The notes under the pieces: generated by a model | What the model was told of the DNA's origin: nothing | What the model saw: only the letters and a program-made list of their open reading frames with translations | Databases searched by the model: none | Made by a program: the position numbers and the translations under genes | Origin: Burkholderia vietnamiensis LMG 10929 | GTDB lineage: Bacteria > Pseudomonadota > Gammaproteobacteria > Burkholderiales > Burkholderiaceae | Length of the DNA stretch: 64,000 nucleotides | Reading direction: 5' to 3' | Assembly (NCBI RefSeq): GCF_000959445.1 | Contig: NZ_CP009632.1 | Span: 1,116,001-1,180,000, forward strand | In this document: positions 56,941 through 64,000 of the stretch, in pieces | How the letters are laid out: every line of letters starts with the position of its first letter | How positions within the stretch are numbered: position 1 is the first letter of the stretch

Positions 56941-58217
56941 CGCGTGCAGCCCTCCGCGAGGCCGGCTGCGGCGAGCATCGCATGGAGCAGCACGTTGCAG
57001 CCGGCCTCGAGATCGGCTGGCGCCGCGTCCTCGATTTCGTTGTGGCTGATCCCGTCCTTGCACGGCACGAAGATCATCGCGGCGGCCACGACACGCGCGA
57101 GATACACGGCATCGTGGCCGGCCCCGCTGATCACGTTCATCGACGACAGGCCCAGCGCATTCGCGCCCGCGCGCACCTGTTCGACGAGCGCCGCGTCGAA
57201 CGGCTGAGGCGCGAAATACACGACCTGCTCGACGTCGATCGGCATGCCGGCCGTCGCCGCGAGATCGTCACACGCGGCGCGCAGAGCCGCATCCATCGCC
57301 GCGAGCGTCGCATCGTCGGCCGCGCGCAGATCGACCGTCAGCGTCACGCGGCCCGGAATCACGTTGCGCGAATTCGGATGCACGTCGATCCAGCCGACCG
57401 TGCCGCGCCCGTGCGGCGGGTGGGCGAGCGCGATGCCGTTCACCGCGCGCACGAGATCGGCCGCCACCAGCAGCGCGTCGCGCCGCAGCGCCATCGGCGT
57501 CGGGCCGGCGTGCGCCTCCATCCCGTGCACGGTGACGTCGTACCAGCGCTGCCCGAGCGCGCCCTCCACCACGCCGATAGTCGTCGCATGCGCCTCGAGC
57601 ACCGGCCCCTGTTCGATATGCGCTTCGAAGTACGCGCCGACCGCATGTGCATCGCGCACGTCACCCGCATAGCCGATCGCTGCGAGCGCATCGCGCACGG
57701 CGATGCCGTCGCGATCGCGTTGCGCGAGTGCATGCTCGAGCGTGAACGCACGCGCGAACACGCCGGACCCCATCATCACCGGCACGAAGCGCGAGCCTTC
57801 CTCGTTGGTCCACACCGCGACCTCGAGCGGCGCGCGCGTGCGCACGCCCGCGTCGTCGAGCGTGCGCAGCACTTCGAGGCCCGCGAGCACGCCGTAGTTG
57901 CCGTCGAACTTGCCGCCGGTCGGCTGCGTGTCGATATGGCTGCCCGTCATCACGGGCGGCAGGTCGTCGCACGCACCCGCGCGGCGCGCAAAGATGTTGC
58001 CGATCGCATCGATGCGCACCGTGCAGCCGATCTCCTTCGCCCATCCGACGAATAGGTTGCGCGCGTCTCGATCGCGCTCGGTGAGCGCGAGGCGGCAAAC
58101 GCCGCCGTTGGCGGTCGCGCCGATTTGCGCGAGCCGCATCAGGCTGTCCCATAGCCGCGCGCCGTCGACGCGCAGCCCGAGCGCCGCAACGCCCGGTGTC
58201 GAATCCTGAACTTGCAT
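56937..58217 (-). CDS. M20-family amidase (hydantoinase/carbamoylase type)
   Basis: A 426-residue binuclear zinc amidohydrolase: GSHIDTQPTGGKFDGNYGVL, TNEEGSRFVPVMMGSGVFA, EAHIEQGPVLE, the dimer-domain HAGPTPMALRRDA and SGAGHDAVYLA are signatures of N-carbamoyl-amino acid hydrolases, beta-ureidopropionases and allantoate amidohydrolases. AGGAA precedes ATG 58217. It lies 34 bp after the ABC ATPase gene and overlaps mlrC. Confidence 0.92.
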   Translation of the reverse strand: MQVQDSTPGVAALGLRVDGARLWDSLMRLAQIGATANGGVCRLALTERDRDARNLFVGWAKEIGCTVRIDAIGNIFARRAGACDDLPPVMTGSHIDTQPTGGKFDGNYGVLAGLEVLRTLDDAGVRTRAPLEVAVWTNEEGSRFVPVMMGSGVFARAFTLEHALAQRDRDGIAVRDALAAIGYAGDVRDAHAVGAYFEAHIEQGPVLEAHATTIGVVEGALGQRWYDVTVHGMEAHAGPTPMALRRDALLVAADLVRAVNGIALAHPPHGRGTVGWIDVHPNSRNVIPGRVTLTVDLRAADDATLAAMDAALRAACDDLAATAGMPIDVEQVVYFAPQPFDAALVEQVRAGANALGLSSMNVISGAGHDAVYLARVVAAAMIFVPCKDGISHNEIEDAAPADLEAGCNVLLHAMLAAAGLAEGCTR

Positions 58218-58251
58218 CGGTGGAATTCCTCGCAATGAACGGGCACGGCGC

Positions 58252-58953
58252 TTATGCGACGCCGACGCCCAAGTAACGATCCTTCACGTCGTGATCGGCG
58301 GTGAACGCCGCGTTGCTGCCTTCGTAGACGATCACGCCCTGTTCGATCACGAAGTGACGGTCGGCAAGCTGCGTGCACACTTCGAGGTTCTGTTCGACGA
58401 GCAGGATCGACACGCCGGCCGCCTTGATCAGCTTGAGCTGCGCGACGATCTCCTCGACGATCACCGGCGCGAGCCCTTCGACCGGTTCGTCGAGCATCAG
58501 CAGCCGCGGGTGATTCATCAGCGCGCGGCCGATCGCAAGCATTTGCTGCTCGCCGCCCGACAGCTGCGCACCGCCGTTGCGGCGGCGCTCCTTCAGCCGC
58601 GGGAAGATGCGATAGATGTCGTCGAGCTGCCAAGGCGAATCGCGACGTGCGCCGAGCCGCAGGTTTTCCTCGACCGACAGCAGCCGGAAAATCCCTCGAT
58701 GCTCCGGCACGAAACACAGGCCGCGTGCGGCAATCCGGTGCGCGGGCTGACCGGACATCACCCGGCCCGCGAACGTCACCGTGCCGCCGCTCGGCGCGAC
58801 GACCCCCGCGATCGTCTTGAGCGTGGTCGATTTGCCCGCGCCGTTACGCCCGAGCAGCGTCACCGTTTCGCCGTCCCGCACGTTGAGCGAAACGCCCTGC
58901 AGTACGTGGCTCTTGCCGTAGCACGCGTGCACCGCCTTCACGTCAAGGATCAT
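58252..58953 (-). CDS. livF: branched-chain-type ABC ATPase (LivF)
   Basis: A 233-residue ATPase: Walker A GRNGAGKST, signature LSGGEQQMLAIGRAL, Walker B LLMLDEPVEGLAP, and the LivF-like FVPEHRGIF (Q-loop region). ATG 58953 overlaps the LivG stop by 4 bp. Confidence 0.94.
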   Translation of the reverse strand: MILDVKAVHACYGKSHVLQGVSLNVRDGETVTLLGRNGAGKSTTLKTIAGVVAPSGGTVTFAGRVMSGQPAHRIAARGLCFVPEHRGIFRLLSVEENLRLGARRDSPWQLDDIYRIFPRLKERRRNGGAQLSGGEQQMLAIGRALMNHPRLLMLDEPVEGLAPVIVEEIVAQLKLIKAAGVSILLVEQNLEVCTQLADRHFVIEQGVIVYEGSNAAFTADHDVKDRYLGVGVA

Positions 58954-59717
58954 GCGCGGCCTCCGGTGATCATGTTGCCGAGATACGCGCTGCGCACGCG
59001 CGCGTCCCCGCGAATCGCCTCGGGCGTGCCTTCGACCAGCACGCGCCCCTGCTGCATCACCGTGATCGTGTCCGAGATGTCCATCACGATTCCCATGTTG
59101 TGTTCGATCAGCACGACCGTGTAATCGTCGCGCAGGCGGCGGATCAGCGTTTTCATGTCGTCGAGGTCGTCGATACCCATGCCGGACGTCGGCTCGTCGA
59201 GGAAGATCGCGCGCGGCCGCGCCGCGAGCGCCATCCCGACTTCGAGCCGGCGCTGCTGGCCGTGCGACAGCACGCCGGCCGCCGTGTCGGCGAACCGCTG
59301 CAGGCCGAGCCGATCGAGCACGTCGTCGACGACACCCTGATGTGCCCGCGCGCCAAGGGGCGGCGCCCACGGATTCAACGCGCGCCGCGACTCGACGCCT
59401 TGCGCGGCGACGCGAAGGTTCTCGCGCACGCTGAGGTTCGCAAACAGGCTCGTCACCTGGAACGAACGCGCGATACCGCGCCGCACACGCTTGTGATCGG
59501 GCTCGCGCGACACGTCGTGACCGTCGAACAGGATCGAGCCGGCGGTGATCGGCACGGTGCCGGTCAGCGTATGGAACAGCGTGGTCTTGCCTGCGCCGTT
59601 CGGGCCGATCACCGAATGAATGGTGCGCGGCATGATCCGCAGATCGACGCCGCCCAGCGCCGTGAACTTGCCGTAGCGCTTGACGACGCCGCGCGCTTCC
59701 AGAATCGCTTCGCTCAT
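58950..59717 (-). CDS. livG: branched-chain-type ABC ATPase (LivG)
   Basis: A 255-residue ATPase: Walker A GPNGAGKTT, RSFQVTSLFANLSVRENL (Q-loop), signature LSHGQQRRLEVGMAL, Walker B AIFLDEPTSGMG. The signature LSHGQ is usual for this family. Overlaps the permease and LivF genes by 4 bp each. Confidence 0.94.
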   Translation of the reverse strand: MSEAILEARGVVKRYGKFTALGGVDLRIMPRTIHSVIGPNGAGKTTLFHTLTGTVPITAGSILFDGHDVSREPDHKRVRRGIARSFQVTSLFANLSVRENLRVAAQGVESRRALNPWAPPLGARAHQGVVDDVLDRLGLQRFADTAAGVLSHGQQRRLEVGMALAARPRAIFLDEPTSGMGIDDLDDMKTLIRRLRDDYTVVLIEHNMGIVMDISDTITVMQQGRVLVEGTPEAIRGDARVRSAYLGNMITGGRA

Positions 59718-60757
59718 CGCTGCTCCCCGGCCGCGGCCTCGGTACGCCGGGCGCGCCGCAGCGATGCCGCGACGCGTTCGCCGACTCCCCACAAGCCGCG
59801 CTGCATGAACAGGCTCACGGCGATCAGCACGAGCCCGAGCAACAGCAGCCAGCGCGGCCATAGCGTCGACAGCCAGTCGGCGAACAGCACGTAAGCGGCC
59901 GCCCCGAGCACCGACGCGAACAGGTTGCCGGTGCCGCCGATCACCGTCATCACGAGGATCATCTCGCTCGTGTGATAGTCGATGTTCGACAGCGGCGCGA
60001 TGCCCGTCATCAATGCATGCAGCGCGCCGGCGAGGCCGGTGACCGCGCCCGAGATCACGAACGCCGCGAGTTTGAAGCGCCGCACGTCATAGCCGGCCGC
60101 CGCCGCGCGCGCCTCGTTGTCGCGGATCGCGAGCAGCGTGCGGCCGAACACCGAGCGCGACACGCGCAACAGCAGCCAGAACACCGCGACGAACACGACG
60201 GCGACGAAACCGTAATAGCGCCACGGCGAATCGAGCGGCACGAGCGGATGGCCGAATACCGACAACGCGGGGCGCGGAATGTCGAGCAGCCCGTTGTCGC
60301 CGCCCGTCACATCGGGCGTCGTATAGGCGACGAAGTAGAACAGCTGCCCGAACGCGAGCGTCAGCATCACGAAGTAGGTGCCGCGCTGCCGGATCGAGAA
60401 CCAGCCGACCAATGCGGCCGCGGCGGCGCCGAGCGCGGCGGCCGCAACCAGCGCCGCAGTCACCGACTCGACGCCGTGCGTCAGCACCACGCCCGCCGCG
60501 TAGCTGCCGAGCCCGAAGAAGATGCCCTGGCCGAACGACAGCAGCCCCGTGTAGCCCAGCAACAGATTGCAGCCGAGCGCGGCGAGCGCGAACACCAGCA
60601 CCTCGGTCGCGAGCGAGCCCGAGTCGAGCGCGAGCGGCAGCGCGCCGGCCACCGCCACCGCGAGCCAGCCTTCCGGTCGCTGCAGCGCGGCGCGCCACGG
60701 CGGCACACGCCGCGACGCCGCCGCATCCGACGGCAGCGATTTCGACGATTCGATCAT
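59714..60757 (-). CDS. livM: branched-chain-type ABC permease (LivM)
   Basis: A 347-residue, 8-10-helix permease (LALAALGCNLLLGYTGLLSFGQG-type loop, AIRDNEARAAAAGYDVRRFK and GGTGNLFASVLGAAAYVLF are LivM features). Overlaps livH and livG by 4 bp. Confidence 0.93.
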   Translation of the reverse strand: MIESSKSLPSDAAASRRVPPWRAALQRPEGWLAVAVAGALPLALDSGSLATEVLVFALAALGCNLLLGYTGLLSFGQGIFFGLGSYAAGVVLTHGVESVTAALVAAAALGAAAAALVGWFSIRQRGTYFVMLTLAFGQLFYFVAYTTPDVTGGDNGLLDIPRPALSVFGHPLVPLDSPWRYYGFVAVVFVAVFWLLLRVSRSVFGRTLLAIRDNEARAAAAGYDVRRFKLAAFVISGAVTGLAGALHALMTGIAPLSNIDYHTSEMILVMTVIGGTGNLFASVLGAAAYVLFADWLSTLWPRWLLLLGLVLIAVSLFMQRGLWGVGERVAASLRRARRTEAAAGEQR

Positions 60758-61614
60758 GCAGCCCTCCCGAGCAAACCGTTCGGACGCAGCAGCAGCACGG
60801 CCGCCATCGCGACATAGATCATCAGGCGCGCGCCTTCGGGCCACAGCGTGCTCATCAGGCTCTGTACGATGCCGACGAGCAGCCCGCCCACCAGCGCGCC
60901 GAGAAAATTTCCCATCCCGCCGACAACGACCACGACGAACGCGACGCCGAGCGCCTCGATCCCCATGAACGGATCGACGCCGCGGATCGGCGCGGCCAGG
61001 ACGCCCGCGAGTGCGGCCGTCGCCGCGCCGAGCGCGAACACGAGGCTGAACACGCGCGTCACGTTGATGCCGAGCAGCGACACCATTTCCGACGACTCGC
61101 TGCCCGCGCGCACCGTGCTGCCGAGCCGCGTGCCGTCGAGAACCCACCACAGCAGCGCGGCCAGCACTGCCGTGAAGCCGATCACGAACAGCCGGTATTT
61201 CGGATAGACGAAGCCGCCCCAGATCACGACGCCGCTGAGCGCGTCGGGCGGCGGTACGTTGTCGCCAAGCGGGCCCCACGCGAGGATCGCGCACTCCTGC
61301 AGCACGAGCGCCAGGCCGACCGTCGCGAGGATGTGGAATTCGTGTTGCTGTGCATACACGTGACGCAGCACGAGCTTTTCGACGATCCATGCGAACGCGC
61401 CGACGACGAGCGGCACGACCGCGAGCGCGGCCCAGAAATTCGCCGACCATTGCAGCGCCTGATAACACAGGTACGCGCCGAGCAGATAAAACGCACCGTG
61501 CGCGAAATTCACGAAGCGCAGCAGGCCGAACACGATCGACAGGCCGACCGCGAGCAGGAAGTACAGCATGCCCACGCCGATGCCGTTGACGATCTGCAGC
61601 AGATAGACGTTCAT
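60754..61614 (-). CDS. livH: branched-chain-type ABC permease (LivH)
   Basis: A 286-residue, eight-helix permease: GMLYFLLAVGLSIVFGLLRFVNFAHGAFY, RAGSESSEMVSLLGINVTR and VVVGGMGNFLGALVGGLLVG. ATG 61614 is 68 bp past the binding-protein stop. Confidence 0.94.
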   Translation of the reverse strand: MNVYLLQIVNGIGVGMLYFLLAVGLSIVFGLLRFVNFAHGAFYLLGAYLCYQALQWSANFWAALAVVPLVVGAFAWIVEKLVLRHVYAQQHEFHILATVGLALVLQECAILAWGPLGDNVPPPDALSGVVIWGGFVYPKYRLFVIGFTAVLAALLWWVLDGTRLGSTVRAGSESSEMVSLLGINVTRVFSLVFALGAATAALAGVLAAPIRGVDPFMGIEALGVAFVVVVVGGMGNFLGALVGGLLVGIVQSLMSTLWPEGARLMIYVAMAAVLLLRPNGLLGRAA

Positions 61615-61681
61615 GGCTTCCGTATCGGTAAGGAGGAGGAACGGTGGTCGGCGCGCAGCGGCCGCGAACGCGGCCGGCGCG

Positions 61682-62890
61682 TCACGCGAGCTTGCAGCCG
61701 GTCTTGTCGACGGGCAGGAACGACTGCCCGGAGCTGACCACGTCCGCGTAGTCGTCCGCGTTCTTCATCCGGCTTTTCGGCTTGCCCTTCAGCAGGTAGT
61801 AGTTCTTCAATACCTGGTGGTCGCCCTTGCGGATTTCCTCCGGACCCGTGAGCCCGTCGTACTTCATCCCCTCCATCGCGGCGATGACCTTCTTCGGCTC
61901 CGCGGTGCCGGCCTTCACCATCGCGTCGAGCAGGATCTTCGAGCAGATGTACGAGCCCGCGAGGCTGTAGTTCGGATTGGCCTTGAACGCGGCGTTCGCG
62001 CGCTTCACGAGATCGCGGTTCAGCGGCGAATCGATGCCGTGCCAGTACTGCGCGCCGAAATACACGCCGTCGCAGATGTCGGGGCCGAGCGCCTCGAACT
62101 GCTCGAGCCCCGACGCCCATGCGAGCAGGATCGTGCAGTTGCGCTTCATCCCGAAGCTCACGGCCTGACGCAGCGTGTCCGATGACTGCGAGCCGAAGTT
62201 CAGGATCAGCAGCACGTCGGGCTGCGCGGCGGCTGCATTGGTCAGATAGCCGCTGAATTCCTTCTCGGCGAGCGAGTGATAGCTGTTGCCCACATGCTCG
62301 ATGCCCTTTTCCTTGAAGATCGCCTTCGCGGCCGACAGCAGCCCGTCGCCGAACACGTATTGCGGCGTGATCGTGTACCAGCGCTTCGCTTTCGGCAGCA
62401 TGCCGATCAGCGGGCGCACCGTCTGCTCGATCGCGCCGAAGGTCGGCACCGACCAGCGAAACGTCGCGTCGTTGCAGTCCTTGCCGGTGATCTCGTCGGC
62501 GCCGGCCGTCGTGATGAACACGCCGCCCGCCCGCTGCACTTCCTTGCCCATCGCCAGCGATTCGGACGACAGAATGCCGCCCGCGAAGAAGCGCACGCCC
62601 TTCTGCTGCGCGATCTCCTGCACGCGCCGCACGGCCGTCGCCGGCTTGCCCTCGGTGTCGAGCGCCGTGTATGCGAGCGGTGCGCCGAGCACCTTGCCGT
62701 ATTGCCTGACGACGAGCTGCATGCCGAGATCGGCGTACTTGCCGTTCGCGGCGAACGGCCCGGACATCGGCACCGGGCAGGCGAGCTGGATGGGCGAACC
62801 CTGTGCGAACGCGGCGCGGGACGCCATGCTGCCGAGCGCACCCGGCACGGCCGACAGCGCGGCCAGTTTCAACAGTTCTCGGCGATTCAA
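61682..62890 (-). CDS. ABC transporter substrate-binding protein (urea/amide or branched-chain type)
   Basis: A 402-residue periplasmic binding protein with a twin-arginine-like signal (NRRELLKLAALSAVPGALG, cleavage near AFAQ). I start at TTG 62890 because AAGGAG lies 7 bases upstream; a GTG at 62917 is also open. Segments QLACPVPMSGPFAANGKYAD, FFAGGILSSESLAMGKEVQ and ITPQYVFGDGLLSAAKAIF fit the family. It leads a seven-gene operon with LivHMGF, carbamoylase and MlrC; the likely ligand is an amide or ureido acid, by context. Confidence 0.88.
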   Translation of the reverse strand: MNRRELLKLAALSAVPGALGSMASRAAFAQGSPIQLACPVPMSGPFAANGKYADLGMQLVVRQYGKVLGAPLAYTALDTEGKPATAVRRVQEIAQQKGVRFFAGGILSSESLAMGKEVQRAGGVFITTAGADEITGKDCNDATFRWSVPTFGAIEQTVRPLIGMLPKAKRWYTITPQYVFGDGLLSAAKAIFKEKGIEHVGNSYHSLAEKEFSGYLTNAAAAQPDVLLILNFGSQSSDTLRQAVSFGMKRNCTILLAWASGLEQFEALGPDICDGVYFGAQYWHGIDSPLNRDLVKRANAAFKANPNYSLAGSYICSKILLDAMVKAGTAEPKKVIAAMEGMKYDGLTGPEEIRKGDHQVLKNYYLLKGKPKSRMKNADDYADVVSSGQSFLPVDKTGCKLA

Positions 62891-62970
62891 GTTGACGCTC
62901 CTTGGTGAAGGGGACACACGCGATGCGACCGACTGCCAAACCGTGCCTGCGCGCTGCAGGATGCCCGCCG

Positions 62971-63010
62971 CCGGTTCATTCTATTTATCATGATAAATAG
63001 AATGAACCGG
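62971..63010. promoter_or_regulatory. perfect 40-bp palindrome between the liv operon and FadR-type gene
   Basis: The half-site CCGGTTCATTCTATTTATCA is followed immediately by its exact reverse complement, with no spacer and no mismatch. It is AT-rich inside GC-rich DNA. It lies 81 bp before the start of the binding-protein gene and 110 bp before the divergent regulator, so it is placed to control both. It is most likely the operator of the FadR-type regulator, but is much longer than a usual GntR site, and on one strand could also fold as a hairpin. Confidence 0.85.
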
Positions 63011-63119
63011 ATGCTAGAGTTGATCAAAATTGGTGTCAATCAGGCAAAATTCCGTACCTCGCGCCGGAACGGATCGTCGACGATGACGCGGCGCGCAGTC
63101 AGACAAAGGAGTCTTCAAG

Positions 63120-63968
63120 ATGGTCATGGGCCGAGCCAGGGCGGGCGTCGCGGTCGCAATCAAGCAGCCGAAACGGGCCGATCTCGTCGCCGAGGAGATC
63201 AAGCGGCTGATCACGGAGAAGGATCTGAAGCCGGGCGACCGCCTGCCGCGCGAAGCCGAGCTCCAGCAGCTCTATGCGGTGAGCAAGAGCACGATCCGCG
63301 AGGCGCTGAAGTCGCTGGAGGTGCAGGGGCTGATCAAGGTCACGACGGGGCCGTCGGGCGGCGGGATGGTCGTCGAGGTGCCGCTCGACCGCACGCTGCA
63401 GTTGCTGCAGAACTACCTGTTCTTCAAGGACGTGACGATCGACGACATTTATACGGTGCGCAAGCTGCTCGAACCCGAGCTCGCGGCCGGCGCCGTGCCG
63501 CACCTGACGGAGCGCGACTTCACGGCGCTCGAAGCGAACATCGCGTGCTGCGACGGCGCGTCGGGCGTGCACGATCGCGGCCACATGCTGCGCCAGCGGC
63601 AGGAGGACACGACGTTCCACGACATCCTCGCGGCCGCGAACCCGAACCCGTTCCTGCGCTTCAGTTGCGAGCTCATCAACGAGATGATCCGGCAGCTGAT
63701 CGAGTTCCGGAACGACACGCCGCTCACCGAGCACAAGCGCTTCGGCGAGGCGAACGTGTCGATCCACAAGGCGATCCTGCAGGCCGCGCGCGAGCGCGAC
63801 GTCGAGCGCGTGCGTGCGCTGATGGTCGAGCACATGACCGACGCGCCGAAGCACGTGAAGCGGATGAAAGGCAAGCTGCGAGGGCGTCTGATCCTCGATT
63901 CCGAAATCCGTCGGCGGGCCGCGTCGCCCGTTGCGAGTGCGGACGCGGCCGGTTCCGACGACGACTGA
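63120..63968 (+). CDS. FadR-type GntR regulator (FCD)
   Basis: A 282-residue regulator: winged helix at residues about 18-85 (LVAEEIKRLITEKDLKPGDRLPREAELQ, YAVSKSTIREALKSLEVQGL) and a helical FCD domain (IYTVRKLLEPELAAGAV, QRQEDTTFHDILAAANPNP, FGEANVSIHKAILQAA). AGGAG lies before ATG 63120. Divergent from the liv-carbamoylase-mlrC operon across a 40-bp palindrome, so it probably represses that operon until its amide or ureido substrate binds. Confidence 0.93.
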   Translation: MVMGRARAGVAVAIKQPKRADLVAEEIKRLITEKDLKPGDRLPREAELQQLYAVSKSTIREALKSLEVQGLIKVTTGPSGGGMVVEVPLDRTLQLLQNYLFFKDVTIDDIYTVRKLLEPELAAGAVPHLTERDFTALEANIACCDGASGVHDRGHMLRQRQEDTTFHDILAAANPNPFLRFSCELINEMIRQLIEFRNDTPLTEHKRFGEANVSIHKAILQAARERDVERVRALMVEHMTDAPKHVKRMKGKLRGRLILDSEIRRRAASPVASADAAGSDDD

Positions 63969-64000
63969 CCGCCACCCCTCACGCGTACCCCGTCGTGCCC

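Noticed and set aside
62971..63010. Transcription terminator
   Set aside because: It lies in a divergent promoter gap, has no loop and no T run outside the dyad; an operator role fits better.

Overview
The window is a GC-rich (roughly two-thirds G+C) proteobacterial chromosome segment. Gene content points to a Burkholderia-type organism, probably one of its secondary replicons: several OpcP-type general porins, many GlxA/AraC and GntR/FCD regulators, a trimeric-autotransporter/OmpA locus of the kind seen in the Burkholderia cepacia complex, and a dense set of ABC, TRAP and MFS uptake systems. This assignment rests on family resemblance, not on a search. I saw no rRNA, tRNA, CRISPR array, prophage or insertion sequence.

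Layout. 1-7.6 kb: the end of an exopolysaccharide gene set on the minus strand (export lipoprotein, undecaprenyl-phosphate sugar phosphotransferase, GDP-mannose pyrophosphorylase/phosphomannose isomerase), then two GlxA-type regulators around a GDP-mannose mannosyl hydrolase (gmm). 7.6-14.5 kb: a porin gene between two long gene-free, relatively AT-rich stretches, next to a decayed surface-adhesin locus (OmpA, trimeric autotransporter, CHASE2 protein and response regulator, all broken). 14.5-17.7 kb: an intact response regulator/7TM sensor kinase pair. 17.8-22.5 kb: a ytfQ-ytfR-ytfT-yjfF-like sugar ABC operon. 22.8-24 kb: a type IB topoisomerase.

24-41.5 kb is the most interesting part. It holds pqqABCDE, an AcoR-like sigma-54 activator, a proline-iminopeptidase-like hydrolase, a TonB receptor, a PQQ alcohol dehydrogenase carrying the Asp-Tyr-Asp signature of lanthanide-dependent enzymes, a fused XoxJ-like/cytochrome c protein, a Tat-exported high-potential iron-sulfur protein, an RpoD-like sigma factor and acetyl-CoA synthetase. 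Sequences matching the sigma-54 -24/-12 consensus (GG-N10-GC) lie before pqqA, the dehydrogenase gene and acs, and related GTGTCAC/TGTTG-CAACA repeats lie upstream of each. I read this as one alcohol-oxidation regulon: cofactor synthesis, periplasmic oxidation, electron transfer, and activation of acetate to acetyl-CoA.

41.7-46 kb: a porin, an MHS-family MFS transporter and an alpha/beta hydrolase. 46-52 kb: a DctPQM TRAP transporter, an FCD-type GntR regulator and a DapA-like lyase, with TTGTAT-centred dyads before the transporter and the lyase. 52-55.4 kb: a hydrolase, small proteins and a secreted beta-propeller. 55.4-64 kb: a catabolic operon (branched-chain-type ABC transporter, M20 carbamoylase, MlrC-type M81 hydrolase) divergent from a FadR-type regulator, with a perfect 40-bp palindrome between them.
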